Source of the DNA: Bacteroidales bacterium
GTDB lineage: Bacteria > Bacteroidota > Bacteroidia > Bacteroidales > F082
Length of the DNA: 39,583 bases
NCBI GenBank assembly: GCA_024681295.1
Contig: JAILBC010000100.1
Coordinates: 1-39,583 of the forward strand
Direction of reading: 5' to 3'
How positions within the stretch are numbered: position 1 is the first letter of the stretch; the number at the start of each line of letters is the position of its first letter. The notes below the pieces were generated by a model. The model searched no databases. It was given only the letters and a program-made list of their open reading frames with translations, and was not told the DNA's origin. A program made the position numbers and the translations under genes. Shown here in pieces: positions 26,394 through 33,623 of the stretch.

Positions 26394-27209
26394 TTATTTT
26401 TTGTTGTATTTGACAAGGATATCCATGAAGCTGATGGAAGCATTTTCCATGTCGCTCGTGATCTTTTCGATTTTGGATGCGATGAAATTGAAGAAAACTT
26501 GAAGGATGATAGCGGCAATCAGACCGAACACGGTGGTCAACAGAGCGACCTTCATACCTTGAGCAACAACGGTGGGGCTCATGTCACCAGCGGCGGCGAT
26601 AGCGTCGAAGGCCTGAATCATACCGATAACGGTACCCATGAATCCGAACATAGGAGCCAAGCTGATGCAGAGGCCGACCCAGCTCAGACCGCTTTCGAGT
26701 TTACCAGCGGCAACGGCGCCGTAGGAGACGAGAGATTTCTCAACCTCATCGAGGGTTTGACCATCCTGGTAGCGGATGAGGCCTTGGGTGAAGATGCTGG
26801 CGACAGGACCGCGGGTGTCCTTGCAGAGTTGTTTGGCACCTTCAACATCACCGGCCTGCATTTTGGCTTCGATACCAGCGAGGAGTTTCTTGGAGTTGCC
26901 ATCGGCCATGGTCAGATAAATGATTCTCTCGATGGAGATGGCCATACCAAGCAGCAAGATGACCAACACGATACCCATGAATGCCGGACCACCGTCGATG
27001 AACTGTCTCTTGATGGATTCACGGAAAGTGGTGGGAGCTTGGGTGGGAGTAAGGTCGGTGGTAACGACTTCCTCTTCAACGGCAGGAGTCTCAACGACCT
27101 GCTCGGTAGCGGTTTCTTCCGGTTGAGTTTGCTCTTCCTGAGCAAAGAGACTGCTGATTCCAAAAGTCATGAAACCAACAATCGTGAGTAAAGCAATTAA
27201 TTTTTTCAT
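26394..27209 (-). CDS. exbB: MotA/TolQ/ExbB proton channel family protein with N-terminal periplasmic extension
   Basis: A 271-residue stator-type proton channel subunit. It begins with an apparent signal sequence (MKKLIALLTIVGFMTFGISS) ending near LFAQ, then an acidic Glu/Thr-rich segment (24-60). Three helices follow at about 77-95, 172-200 and 219-243. The family core is LESGLSWVGLCISLAPMFGF, GTVIGMIQAFDAIA and VAQGMKVALLTTVFGL. Together with the ExbD proteins it would energise TonB. The cleavable-looking N-terminus and periplasmic acidic tail are additions to the minimal ExbB plan. tRNA-Ser lies 43 bases upstream and may share the transcript. Confidence 0.9.
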   Translation of the reverse strand: MKKLIALLTIVGFMTFGISSLFAQEEQTQPEETATEQVVETPAVEEEVVTTDLTPTQAPTTFRESIKRQFIDGGPAFMGIVLVILLLGMAISIERIIYLTMADGNSKKLLAGIEAKMQAGDVEGAKQLCKDTRGPVASIFTQGLIRYQDGQTLDEVEKSLVSYGAVAAGKLESGLSWVGLCISLAPMFGFMGTVIGMIQAFDAIAAAGDMSPTVVAQGMKVALLTTVFGLIAAIILQVFFNFIASKIEKITSDMENASISFMDILVKYNKK

Positions 27210-27252
27210 GATTTAGTTAATGTTGTGATTATCAATTGTTTCTATTCGTCTG

Positions 27253-27340
27253 CGGAGAGAGCGGGATTCGAACCCGCGGTACCCTTTTGGAGTACACACA
27301 CTTTCCAGGCGTGCTCCTTAAACCACTCGGACATCTCTCC
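27253..27340 (-). tRNA. tRNA-Ser (GGA anticodon)
   Basis: An 88-base class II tRNA. The acceptor stem is GGAGAGA/TCTCTCC with discriminator G. The D region is TGTCCGAGTGGTTTAAGGA. The anticodon stem CACGC/GTGTG (one wobble) encloses CTGGAAA, giving anticodon GGA. The long variable arm is TACTCC-AAAA-GGGTA, and the T arm contains GGTTCGAATCC. CCA is not encoded. Confidence 0.95.
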
Positions 27341-27355
27341 AAGAAAAATCGTTGC

Positions 27356-27363
27356 CAAAATTA
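27356..27363 (-). promoter_or_regulatory. Bacteroidetes -7 box for tRNA-Ser
   Basis: On the minus strand this reads TAATTTTG, 15 bases before the tRNA 5' end. It may also serve the exbB operon downstream. Confidence 0.5.
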
Positions 27364-27417
27364 CATATTTTTTTCGTTCAAAAAAGCAAACGAACCTACA
27401 TTTTTTTCAAAAAAATG

Positions 27418-28452
27418 CTATTTCGTCATCTCTCCGCGAATGGAAACGCCCAGCAGTTCAATTACTTTTTCTTTTGGCAGTCCATGACCGAGGAGGTACA
27501 TCAACTTGGTGACAGCGGCCTCGGTGGTGAGGTCATAGCCGCTCACCACGCCGATGCGGAGCATGTCGAGGCTGGTCTCGTAGCGACCCATCTCGACGGA
27601 ACCGCTTTTGCACTGGGTGATGTTGAGCACGATAAGGCCACGGCCGATGGCTTCCTTGAGGGCATCGAGGAACCATTTGTCGGTGGTGGCGTTGCCCGAT
27701 CCGTAAGTCTCGAGCACCAGAGCCTTCAATCCCGGGGTGGCCAGGGTGTGACGGACAAACTCCTCGGAGATACCTGGGAAGAGTTTGAGGATGCCCACGT
27801 GGCGGTCCATCTCAGTGTGGAGTTTCAGCTTCTTGAAGTTGGGCTTAAGGATGCGGTCCTTGTTGTATTTGATGTGAACACCCACCTCGGCGAGGGCTGG
27901 GAAGTTGGTCGAAACGAAAGCGTTGAAGTTCTCGGCGTTGAACTTGGTGGAGCGGTTGCCGCGGAGCAACTGGTCTTGGAAGAAGATGCTGACTTCGGGA
28001 ACGATGGCGGTATCGTCCTCACGGGCGGCGGCGATCTCGATGGCGGCGAGGAAGTTCTCGCGTCCGTCGGTACGTACCACACCCATGGGCAGTTGTGAGC
28101 CTGTGAGCACCACCGGCTTGTTGAGGTTCTCGAGCATGAAGCTCAAGGCCGAGGCGGTGTAAGCCATGGTATCGGAGCCGTGCAGCACCACGAAGCCGTC
28201 GTATTGCTCATAGTTCTCGGTAATCTTGGATGCCAGCATGGCCCAGAAGTCGGGCGACATGTTCGAGGAATCGATCAAGGGATTGAACGAGTAGAAATCG
28301 ATCTGGTAGCCGAAGTTCTGCAAGACCGGCAGATGTTTATAGATATTATCGAAATCGAAAGGCACGAGGGCGCCCGTCTTGGGATCCTGCATCATGCCTA
28401 TTGTTCCTCCCGTGTAGAGCACGAGAATCGAAGTCTCTTCCTTTTGGGTCAT
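27418..28452 (-). CDS. ansA: type I L-asparaginase
   Basis: A 344-residue cytoplasmic amidohydrolase converting asparagine to aspartate and ammonia. The first catalytic Thr motif is YTGGTIGM (Thr14, Thr17). The second is LHGSDTMAYTASAL (Thr95, Asp94). VVLTGSQLPMG carries the conserved Lys-region strand, although Lys itself is not in that motif. The C-terminal allosteric-type domain contains LETYGSGNA, VLNITQCKSGSV and TTEAAVTKLMYLL, as in type I (AnsA) enzymes. No signal peptide is present, unlike type II enzymes. Its ATG overlaps the tatD stop (28449-28452). Confidence 0.95.
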   Translation of the reverse strand: MTQKEETSILVLYTGGTIGMMQDPKTGALVPFDFDNIYKHLPVLQNFGYQIDFYSFNPLIDSSNMSPDFWAMLASKITENYEQYDGFVVLHGSDTMAYTASALSFMLENLNKPVVLTGSQLPMGVVRTDGRENFLAAIEIAAAREDDTAIVPEVSIFFQDQLLRGNRSTKFNAENFNAFVSTNFPALAEVGVHIKYNKDRILKPNFKKLKLHTEMDRHVGILKLFPGISEEFVRHTLATPGLKALVLETYGSGNATTDKWFLDALKEAIGRGLIVLNITQCKSGSVEMGRYETSLDMLRIGVVSGYDLTTEAAVTKLMYLLGHGLPKEKVIELLGVSIRGEMTK

Positions 28453-29216
28453 ATATTGAAAAGTGTTTTTGCGTTGTTTGAAGTTGATTCAGCGAATTGT
28501 TCAATCGAGATGTTCAAGTATTCTGCTAGTTTTTTTGCCGTATCCACCATGAAGGCTGGCTCGTTACGTTGGCCGCGGTGCGGTACAGGTGAGAGGTACG
28601 GCGCGTCGGTTTCCAAAACGATGCGATCAAGAGGAATATTGCATAGATAGTCCTTCACTGCGCAGTTTTTATAGGTGATGACGCCTCCCAGCCCAAGATG
28701 GAAGCCTAGGTCGAGATAGACTTTGGCTTCTTCTTCGGTGCCAGTGAAACAATGCATCACGCCGTGGAGGCTACCATCTTGTTTCTTTTCGAGGATTCGG
28801 GCCATTTGGTTGAATGCCTTGCGGCAATGGATCGAAAGTGGCAGATGGAGTTGTTTGGCCCATTCCAGTTGGGTTTCGAAGGCATCAAGTTGTTCTTTCT
28901 CGAAGGTCGAATCCCAATAAAAGTCGAGGCCAATCTCCCCCACACCTATATATATATCGCGTTCCAGTTCCTTCTCCATCAGGGCCAGTACCTGCTTGTA
29001 ATCGCCTTTCACTTCCTCCGGCTGGAGGCCCATCATCACTCGTGTGCATTCGGGGAATTGCTCGTGCGTTTTCAGCATCGGCTGGATGGTGGAGGCATCC
29101 ACATTAGGCATCAGCATCATACCCACGCCAGCATCGAGAGCACGTTGCACCACTTCGGGGCGGTCGGCGTCGAAGTCAGGGCCATAGATATGGGTGTGGG
29201 TGTCGATGAAGTGCAT
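28449..29216 (-). CDS. tatD: TatD-family metal-dependent hydrolase (DNase)
   Basis: A 255-residue TIM-barrel hydrolase, probably a 3'-5' exonuclease or quality-control DNase. The metal ligands are all present: His7 and His9 in DTHTHI, Glu94 in VGEIGLDFYWD, His130 in SIHCRKAF, His155 in MHCFTG and Asp204 in LETDAPYL. One oddity is MMGLQPEEVK at 62-71, where family members normally have GLHP, so a strongly conserved non-ligand His is replaced by Gln65. It is co-directional with hflX, separated by a heptamer array, and overlaps ansA by 4 bases. Confidence 0.92.
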   Translation of the reverse strand: MHFIDTHTHIYGPDFDADRPEVVQRALDAGVGMMLMPNVDASTIQPMLKTHEQFPECTRVMMGLQPEEVKGDYKQVLALMEKELERDIYIGVGEIGLDFYWDSTFEKEQLDAFETQLEWAKQLHLPLSIHCRKAFNQMARILEKKQDGSLHGVMHCFTGTEEEAKVYLDLGFHLGLGGVITYKNCAVKDYLCNIPLDRIVLETDAPYLSPVPHRGQRNEPAFMVDTAKKLAEYLNISIEQFAESTSNNAKTLFNI

Positions 29217-29217
29217 A

Positions 29218-29241
29218 AGTGGAAAGTGGAAAGTGGAAAGT
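29218..29241. repeat. heptamer tandem repeat (GTGGAAA x3) between hflX and tatD
   Basis: Three exact GTGGAAA units at 29219-29239, the same unit as in the thiL-uvrC gap. The array occupies the whole 24-base spacer between the two genes. Confidence 0.85.
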
Positions 29242-30383
29242 TAATAGAGGAAGTTGTCGTAGGGATAGCGGATGGCGTGCATATCCTTGATCTCTTTATA
29301 AAGTAAGTCTCTGAATTCCTGATAGTTATCGCGATTTTTAGCGGAGATGAAGATGCAGCTATCGTTTGACTTGGCCATCCAGGTCTGCTTTAGTTCATCC
29401 GTAAAGGTGATGGCGTCGATCTTGTTGAACACCATGATGGTCTTCTTATCGGCGCATCCCAACTCAGAGAGGGTTTGGTTGACTACCTCGATCTGTGACT
29501 CGAAGTCAGGATGCGAGATGTCGACCACGTGAAGCAGGATGTCGGATTCGCGTACTTCATCGAGAGTAGATTTGAACGATTCAACCAGATGGTGTGGAAG
29601 TTTGCGGATGAAACCGACTGTATCTGAAAGCAGGAAGGGCAGGTTTTCTACCACCACCTTGCGCACCGTTGTATCCAAAGTAGCAAAAAGTTTGTTCTCC
29701 GTGTAGACTTCCGACTTGCTCAGCAGGTTCATGATGGTAGACTTGCCCACGTTGGTGTAGCCGACTAGGGCCACACGCACCAACTTGCCACGGTTCTTGC
29801 GCTGCACGGTCTTTTGCATGTCGATTTCCTTCAGCTTCTCTTTCAGCACAGAGATGCGGTCGAGGATCAAACGGCGATCGGTCTCGATCTGAGTTTCACC
29901 GGGGCCACGCATACCGATACCGCCGCGTTGGCGCTCCAAGTGCGTCCACATACGGGTCAAACGGGGCAGCAGGTATTGATACTGAGCCAGTTCCACTTGC
30001 GCCTTAGCGTGAGCGGTATGGGCATTGGAAGCGAAGATATCAAGGATGAGACTTGTGCGGTCAAGCACACGGCATTCTAGGGCCTGTTCCATGTTACGGG
30101 CCTGGGTAGCAGAGAGTTCATCGTCGATAACAGCGATTTCGATGTTCTCGGCCTTGATATACTGGTGGATTTCCTCCAGTTTGCCTGAGCCGAGGTAGCT
30201 CACGCTGGAGGGATGATCCATGGCTTGGACGAAACGTGCCACGGGGACGCCGCCAGCGGTTTCCAGGAGGAAAGCCAGCTCGTCCAGATATTCTTCCGTG
30301 CGTTCTTTGCTTTGCTTTTTGGAAGCGACAGCGATGAGGACGGCGCGTTCGGGGATTTTTTCGTAGGTTATAAAATCGCCCAT
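29241..30383 (-). CDS. hflX: ribosome-associated GTPase HflX
   Basis: A 380-residue GTPase that binds the 50S subunit and splits stalled ribosomes under stress. The N-terminal HflX domain covers residues ~10-195, with YLGSGKLEEI, DDELSATQARNME, DRTSLILDIFA and GIGMRGPGETQIETDRR. The G domain starts near 200: G1 GYTNVGKST (208-216), the DTVGF motif (254-258), NKID (320-323) and a C-terminal SAKN. It lies upstream of tatD and downstream of trpS on the same strand. The spacer to trpS contains repeated TTAATGGG. Confidence 0.95.
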   Translation of the reverse strand: MGDFITYEKIPERAVLIAVASKKQSKERTEEYLDELAFLLETAGGVPVARFVQAMDHPSSVSYLGSGKLEEIHQYIKAENIEIAVIDDELSATQARNMEQALECRVLDRTSLILDIFASNAHTAHAKAQVELAQYQYLLPRLTRMWTHLERQRGGIGMRGPGETQIETDRRLILDRISVLKEKLKEIDMQKTVQRKNRGKLVRVALVGYTNVGKSTIMNLLSKSEVYTENKLFATLDTTVRKVVVENLPFLLSDTVGFIRKLPHHLVESFKSTLDEVRESDILLHVVDISHPDFESQIEVVNQTLSELGCADKKTIMVFNKIDAITFTDELKQTWMAKSNDSCIFISAKNRDNYQEFRDLLYKEIKDMHAIRYPYDNFLY

Positions 30384-30408
30384 GGGTGGGTTTAATGGGG
30401 TTAATGGG

Positions 30409-31401
30409 TTAATATGGGCGGAAGCCGATGATTTGGCGGACTTCGTTGAGGGTTTTGGAGGCGCTTTCGCGGGCTTTTTCGGCGCCGAGGCGGGCGATAC
30501 GGTCGAGGCGTTCTGGGTCGGACGAGAACTCCTGGATGCGCTCGCGGATGGGGTTCAAGGTCTGGACCATGTCCTCGGCGAGTTGTTTTTTCATGTCGCC
30601 GTAACGCAGGGTGCAGTCATTCCACTTTTCGTCGAAGTACTTCACTGTTTCGGGAGCACTCACGATACCCATCATGGTGAAGAGGTTTTGGATGACTTCT
30701 GGCTTGGGGCTGTTGGGCGTTTGGGGGCCGCTGTCGGTGACAGCGCGCATCACTTTCTTGCGCACGGTCTTTTCATCCTCATAGAGATAGATGCAGTTGC
30801 CGTCGCTCTTGCCCATCTTACCTGATCCGTCGAGGCCCGGTACCTTGATGGCATCGCCGCCGAAGTAGTAGTTCTGCGGTTCAGGGAAGAACTCCACACC
30901 ATAGATATTATTGAAGCGGCGGGCGCATTTGCGTGCCATCTCCATATTCTGTTCCTGATCCTTGCCCACGGGCACCCACTTGGCTTTATGCTGCAAGATG
31001 TCGGCAGCCATCAGTGTCGGATAGGTGAACAGTCCGGCATTGACGTTGTCAGGTTGCTGACGAGCTTTCTCCTTGAAGGTGGTGACGCGGCCGAGTTCGC
31101 CTATGTAGGCGTTCATGTTAAAGTATAGATACAGTTCTATGGTCTCTGGTACATCGCTCTGAATATAGATGGTTGCCTTTTCCGGATCGATGCCGCAGGC
31201 GAGGTATTCGGCGAGGATGGTGCGGGCCGAGCGTTGGATATTCTCTGGTTTGGGGTGAGTGGTGAGCGAGTGCCAGTCGGCGATGAAGAAGTAGCAGTTA
31301 TATTCTTCTTGCATCTTGACGAAACTACGGACGGCACCGTAGTAGTTGCCGAGGTGGAGGTTGCCGGTGGGGCGGATGCCGCTCAAAACGATGTCTTTCA
31401 T
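30409..31401 (-). CDS. trpS: tryptophanyl-tRNA synthetase
   Basis: A 330-residue class I aminoacyl-tRNA synthetase that charges tRNA-Trp. The HIGH-type motif is HLGN (16-19) in RPTGNLHLGNYYGAV, and the KMSKS-type motif is KMGKS (195-199). The ADWHSLTTHP segment and the tryptophan pocket region (TYPTLMAADIL, VGKDQEQNMEMAR) are typical. A -7 box at 31447-31454 lies 46 bases upstream, and the leader between them is largely a heptamer array. Confidence 0.96.
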   Translation of the reverse strand: MKDIVLSGIRPTGNLHLGNYYGAVRSFVKMQEEYNCYFFIADWHSLTTHPKPENIQRSARTILAEYLACGIDPEKATIYIQSDVPETIELYLYFNMNAYIGELGRVTTFKEKARQQPDNVNAGLFTYPTLMAADILQHKAKWVPVGKDQEQNMEMARKCARRFNNIYGVEFFPEPQNYYFGGDAIKVPGLDGSGKMGKSDGNCIYLYEDEKTVRKKVMRAVTDSGPQTPNSPKPEVIQNLFTMMGIVSAPETVKYFDEKWNDCTLRYGDMKKQLAEDMVQTLNPIRERIQEFSSDPERLDRIARLGAEKARESASKTLNEVRQIIGFRPY

Positions 31402-31432
31402 AGTGAGGAGTGAGAAGTTAGGAGTGAGGAGT
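31402..31432. repeat. heptamer tandem repeat in the trpS leader
   Basis: Four full 7-base units on the plus strand: AGTGAGG, AGTGAGA, AGTTAGG, AGTGAGG, then a partial one. On the trpS mRNA this is CU-rich and reaches the start codon. Confidence 0.85.
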
Positions 31433-31446
31433 TGCTATTTTGGGCG

Positions 31447-31454
31447 CAAAGATA
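31447..31454 (-). promoter_or_regulatory. Bacteroidetes -7 box for trpS
   Basis: On the minus strand this reads TATCTTTG, which fits TAnnTTTG. It is directly downstream of the rng terminator. Confidence 0.55.
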
Positions 31455-31458
31455 ATAA

Positions 31459-31485
31459 AAAAGCCCGCTATCATGGCGGGCTTTT
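31459..31485 (-). terminator. intrinsic terminator after rng
   Basis: A perfect 10-bp stem AAAAGCCCGC/GCGGGCTTTT with a 7-base loop, followed on the minus strand by a T-rich stretch. It lies 22 bases after the rng stop and just before the trpS promoter. The T/A flanks on both sides could let it work in both directions. Confidence 0.85.
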
Positions 31486-31507
31486 GAGTTTTTTTCAACG
31501 TTCCAGT

Positions 31508-33094
31508 TCAGATTTTGATGTTTTCGCCGTTGGCATTCTGGAAGTTGTACTGCAGCATGTGGAAGTTTTCGACGGATTCTACTTTGAATGACTTGCCGTA
31601 TTTCTTCATCCACTTGCGGCGGATTGAAAACCAGCCTTTGGTGAGGTAGGCTCCGATGAACGGGTGTACCTGGAGGGTGATGTGGTCCTCGTTCTGGTCG
31701 ACGAGGAGGTACCTAAGGTTGTTTTCGATTTCGTCGATGTAAAGGATGGCAGGACGGATTTTGCCTTCGCCGTCGCACACAGGGCATTTTTCCTGAACTT
31801 GCACTTCCGTGGCGGGGCGTACGCGTTGGCGTGTGATTTGGATGAGGCCGAACTTGGTAGCGGGGAGGATGGTGTGTTTGGCGCGGTCGACCGACATCTC
31901 TTGGCAGAGAACGTCGTAAAGTTCTTTGCGGTGTGCTGCTTCGCGCATGTCGATAAAGTCGACGATGATGATACCACCCATGTCGCGCAGTCTCAGTTGG
32001 CGGGCAATTTCCTTAGCCGCTTCGATGTTGACCAGAAGGGCGTTTTCTTCCTGCGTGTTTTCCTTGTTGACGCGGTGGCCGCTGTTGACGTCGATGACGT
32101 GCATGGCCTCGGTGTGTTCGATGATGAGGTAAACACCGTTTCTGATGGTGACCACTTTGCCGAAGAGTCCTTTGATTTGGCGTGAGACTCCGAAGGTATC
32201 GAAGATGGAGTCTTTGCCTTTGTAGAGTTTGACGATTTCGACTTTTTGTGGTGCGATGGTTTGGATGTAACTCCTGATTTCTTCATAGAGCAACTCGTCG
32301 TTCACGTGGATGTTGTTGAACGACTCGTTCAGCAGATCGCGCAGCATGACCATGGCTTGTTCTTGTTCGCTGACCATGCGGCCGGCGGCGGTCATTTTGG
32401 TCATTTCGTCCATGCAGCGTTCCCACTTTTCGAGTAGGGACTTGAGGTCGGCATCGAGGTCGGCCACTTTTTTGTTTTCAGCGACGGTGCGGATGATGAC
32501 GCCGTAGTTGGCTGGACGGATGCTTTGGATGAGACGTTTGAGGCGACTACGTTCCTCGCTGCTGCGGATTTTTTGGGATACCGAGATGCGGTTTGAGAAC
32601 GGCACGAGGACGAGGTAGCGTCCTGCGAAGGAGATCTCAGCGGAGATGCGGGGGCCTTTAGTGGAGATGGGCTCTTTGGCAATTTGAACGGGGATGAGAT
32701 CGCCAGCATTGAGCATGTTGGCGATCTTTCCGTTTTTCTCGATGTCGGGTTCCAGTTTGAACCTTTCCATCGTCACCTCTCCTTCTTTGCCGGTGACCAG
32801 CATGTTTTTGAATTTGAGCAGTGACCGGAACTGCGGACCAAGGTCCAGATAATGCAAGAAAGCCTCCTTCTCGTAGCCCACGTCGACGAAAGCGGCGTTT
32901 AGGCCCGGAAGGATCTTCTTGACTCGTCCCAGATACACGTCTCCAACCGCAAACTGGTTGTTGGTTTTCTCTTTGTGAAGTTCGACAAGAATCTTGTCCT
33001 CCATCAGAGCGATGTCAACCTCCGAAGCGTGGGCATTGATAACCAGCTCCCGCTCCACTTTCTTGACTTGGATTTCTTGAGTTTCTTCAGCCAT
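31508..33094 (-). CDS. rng: ribonuclease E/G family endoribonuclease
   Basis: A 528-residue single-strand endoribonuclease for rRNA and mRNA processing. The S1-type RNA-binding domain covers about residues 45-105 (GDVYLGRVKKILPGLNAAFVD). The catalytic domain carries the Mg-binding Asp335 in HVIDVNSG and Asp379 in IIIVDFIDM. The Zn-link CPVCDGEG (Cys437, Cys440) allows dimer-to-tetramer assembly. The absence of a long disordered C-terminal scaffold makes it RNase G-like. The order HU, small basic protein, rng on the minus strand suggests one unit, ended by the terminator at 31459-31485. Confidence 0.94.
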   Translation of the reverse strand: MAEETQEIQVKKVERELVINAHASEVDIALMEDKILVELHKEKTNNQFAVGDVYLGRVKKILPGLNAAFVDVGYEKEAFLHYLDLGPQFRSLLKFKNMLVTGKEGEVTMERFKLEPDIEKNGKIANMLNAGDLIPVQIAKEPISTKGPRISAEISFAGRYLVLVPFSNRISVSQKIRSSEERSRLKRLIQSIRPANYGVIIRTVAENKKVADLDADLKSLLEKWERCMDEMTKMTAAGRMVSEQEQAMVMLRDLLNESFNNIHVNDELLYEEIRSYIQTIAPQKVEIVKLYKGKDSIFDTFGVSRQIKGLFGKVVTIRNGVYLIIEHTEAMHVIDVNSGHRVNKENTQEENALLVNIEAAKEIARQLRLRDMGGIIIVDFIDMREAAHRKELYDVLCQEMSVDRAKHTILPATKFGLIQITRQRVRPATEVQVQEKCPVCDGEGKIRPAILYIDEIENNLRYLLVDQNEDHITLQVHPFIGAYLTKGWFSIRRKWMKKYGKSFKVESVENFHMLQYNFQNANGENIKI

Positions 33095-33135
33095 AGTCAG
33101 TGTGTTTTAGGGGGTTGACAAATGAGGCACAAGAA

Positions 33136-33225
33136 TTATTTCTTCTTGTGTCTGTCCTTTCTCAAGCGTTTTTTGCGCTTGTGCGTTGACATCTTATGTC
33201 TTTTGTGTTTCTTACCGTTAGGCAT
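33136..33225 (-). CDS. 29-residue highly basic protein, COX24/AURKAIP1-like (probable ribosome-associated)
   Basis: A very small gene read on the minus strand. It begins MPNGKKHKRHKMSTHK and ends RLRKDRHKKK, with 19 of 29 residues Lys, Arg or His. I recognise the pattern as a tiny conserved Bacteroidetes protein annotated with the COX24/AURKAIP1 domain. In mitochondria that domain belongs to the small-subunit ribosomal protein mS38. A ribosomal role is therefore plausible but inferred. It is below usual gene-calling length limits, which makes it easy to miss. It sits 28 bases after the HU gene and 41 bases before rng. Confidence 0.8.
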   Translation of the reverse strand: MPNGKKHKRHKMSTHKRKKRLRKDRHKKK

Positions 33226-33253
33226 AGTATGAATGATTTATATGGTTTGTGTA

Positions 33254-33526
33254 TTATTTCACAGCGTTCATGAAAACCTTGGCCGGCTTGAAGGCGGGGA
33301 TTTTGTGAGCCGGGATGGTGATAGAAACTTTCTTGGACATGTCACGACCGGTCTTCTCAGCACGGGTCTTGATGATGAAGCTACCGAAACCTCTCAAATA
33401 AACATTGTTGCCCTTGGCCATAGAGGCTTTAACAACTTCCATAAAATTCTCAACAACAGTTTGAACAGCGCCTTTTTCGATACCAGTTTTGGCGGCGATT
33501 TCAGCTACGATTTCTGCTTTGGTCAT
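33254..33526 (-). CDS. HU/IHF-family DNA-binding protein
   Basis: A 90-residue nucleoid protein that bends DNA. The family pattern is complete: MTKAEIVAEIAAKTGIEKGAVQ (helical base), VYLRGFGSFIIKTRAEKTGRD (saddle), and the DNA-arm region with ITIPAHKIPAFKPAK, including the Pro that intercalates. The start at 33526 gives the normal N-terminus. The open frame beyond it passes through the divergent mutY promoter. The promoter at 33577-33584 has a TTTG 19 bases upstream, so both boxes of the Bacteroidetes consensus are present. Confidence 0.94.
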   Translation of the reverse strand: MTKAEIVAEIAAKTGIEKGAVQTVVENFMEVVKASMAKGNNVYLRGFGSFIIKTRAEKTGRDMSKKVSITIPAHKIPAFKPAKVFMNAVK

Positions 33527-33565
33527 TTCTTTAAAATTTTTAAAATGGTTTGTGTATACTTTGTG

Positions 33566-33573
33566 TAAATTTG
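33566..33573 (+). promoter_or_regulatory. Bacteroidetes -7 box for mutY
   Basis: TAAATTTG lies 50 bases before the mutY ATG and three bases from the divergent HU box at 33577-33584. Confidence 0.5.
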
Positions 33574-33576
33574 CCG

Positions 33577-33584
33577 CAAAAGTA
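33577..33584 (-). promoter_or_regulatory. Bacteroidetes -7 box for the HU gene
   Basis: On the minus strand this reads TACTTTTG, with TTTG 19 bases further upstream as the -33 element. This is one of the best promoter matches in the window. Confidence 0.6.
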
Positions 33585-33623
33585 CGAACATTTTTTGTTA
33601 CAGCAAAACATTTTCGGTTTTTT

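Noticed and set aside
27399..27417. Perfect A/T palindrome CATTTTTTTCAAAAAAATG after ansA
   Set aside because: The stem is almost only A-T and too weak to claim a terminator. The base composition alone makes such palindromes likely.
30386..30411. TTAATGGG repeats between trpS and hflX
   Set aside because: The unit is 8 rather than 7 bases with few copies, so I did not group it with the heptamer arrays.
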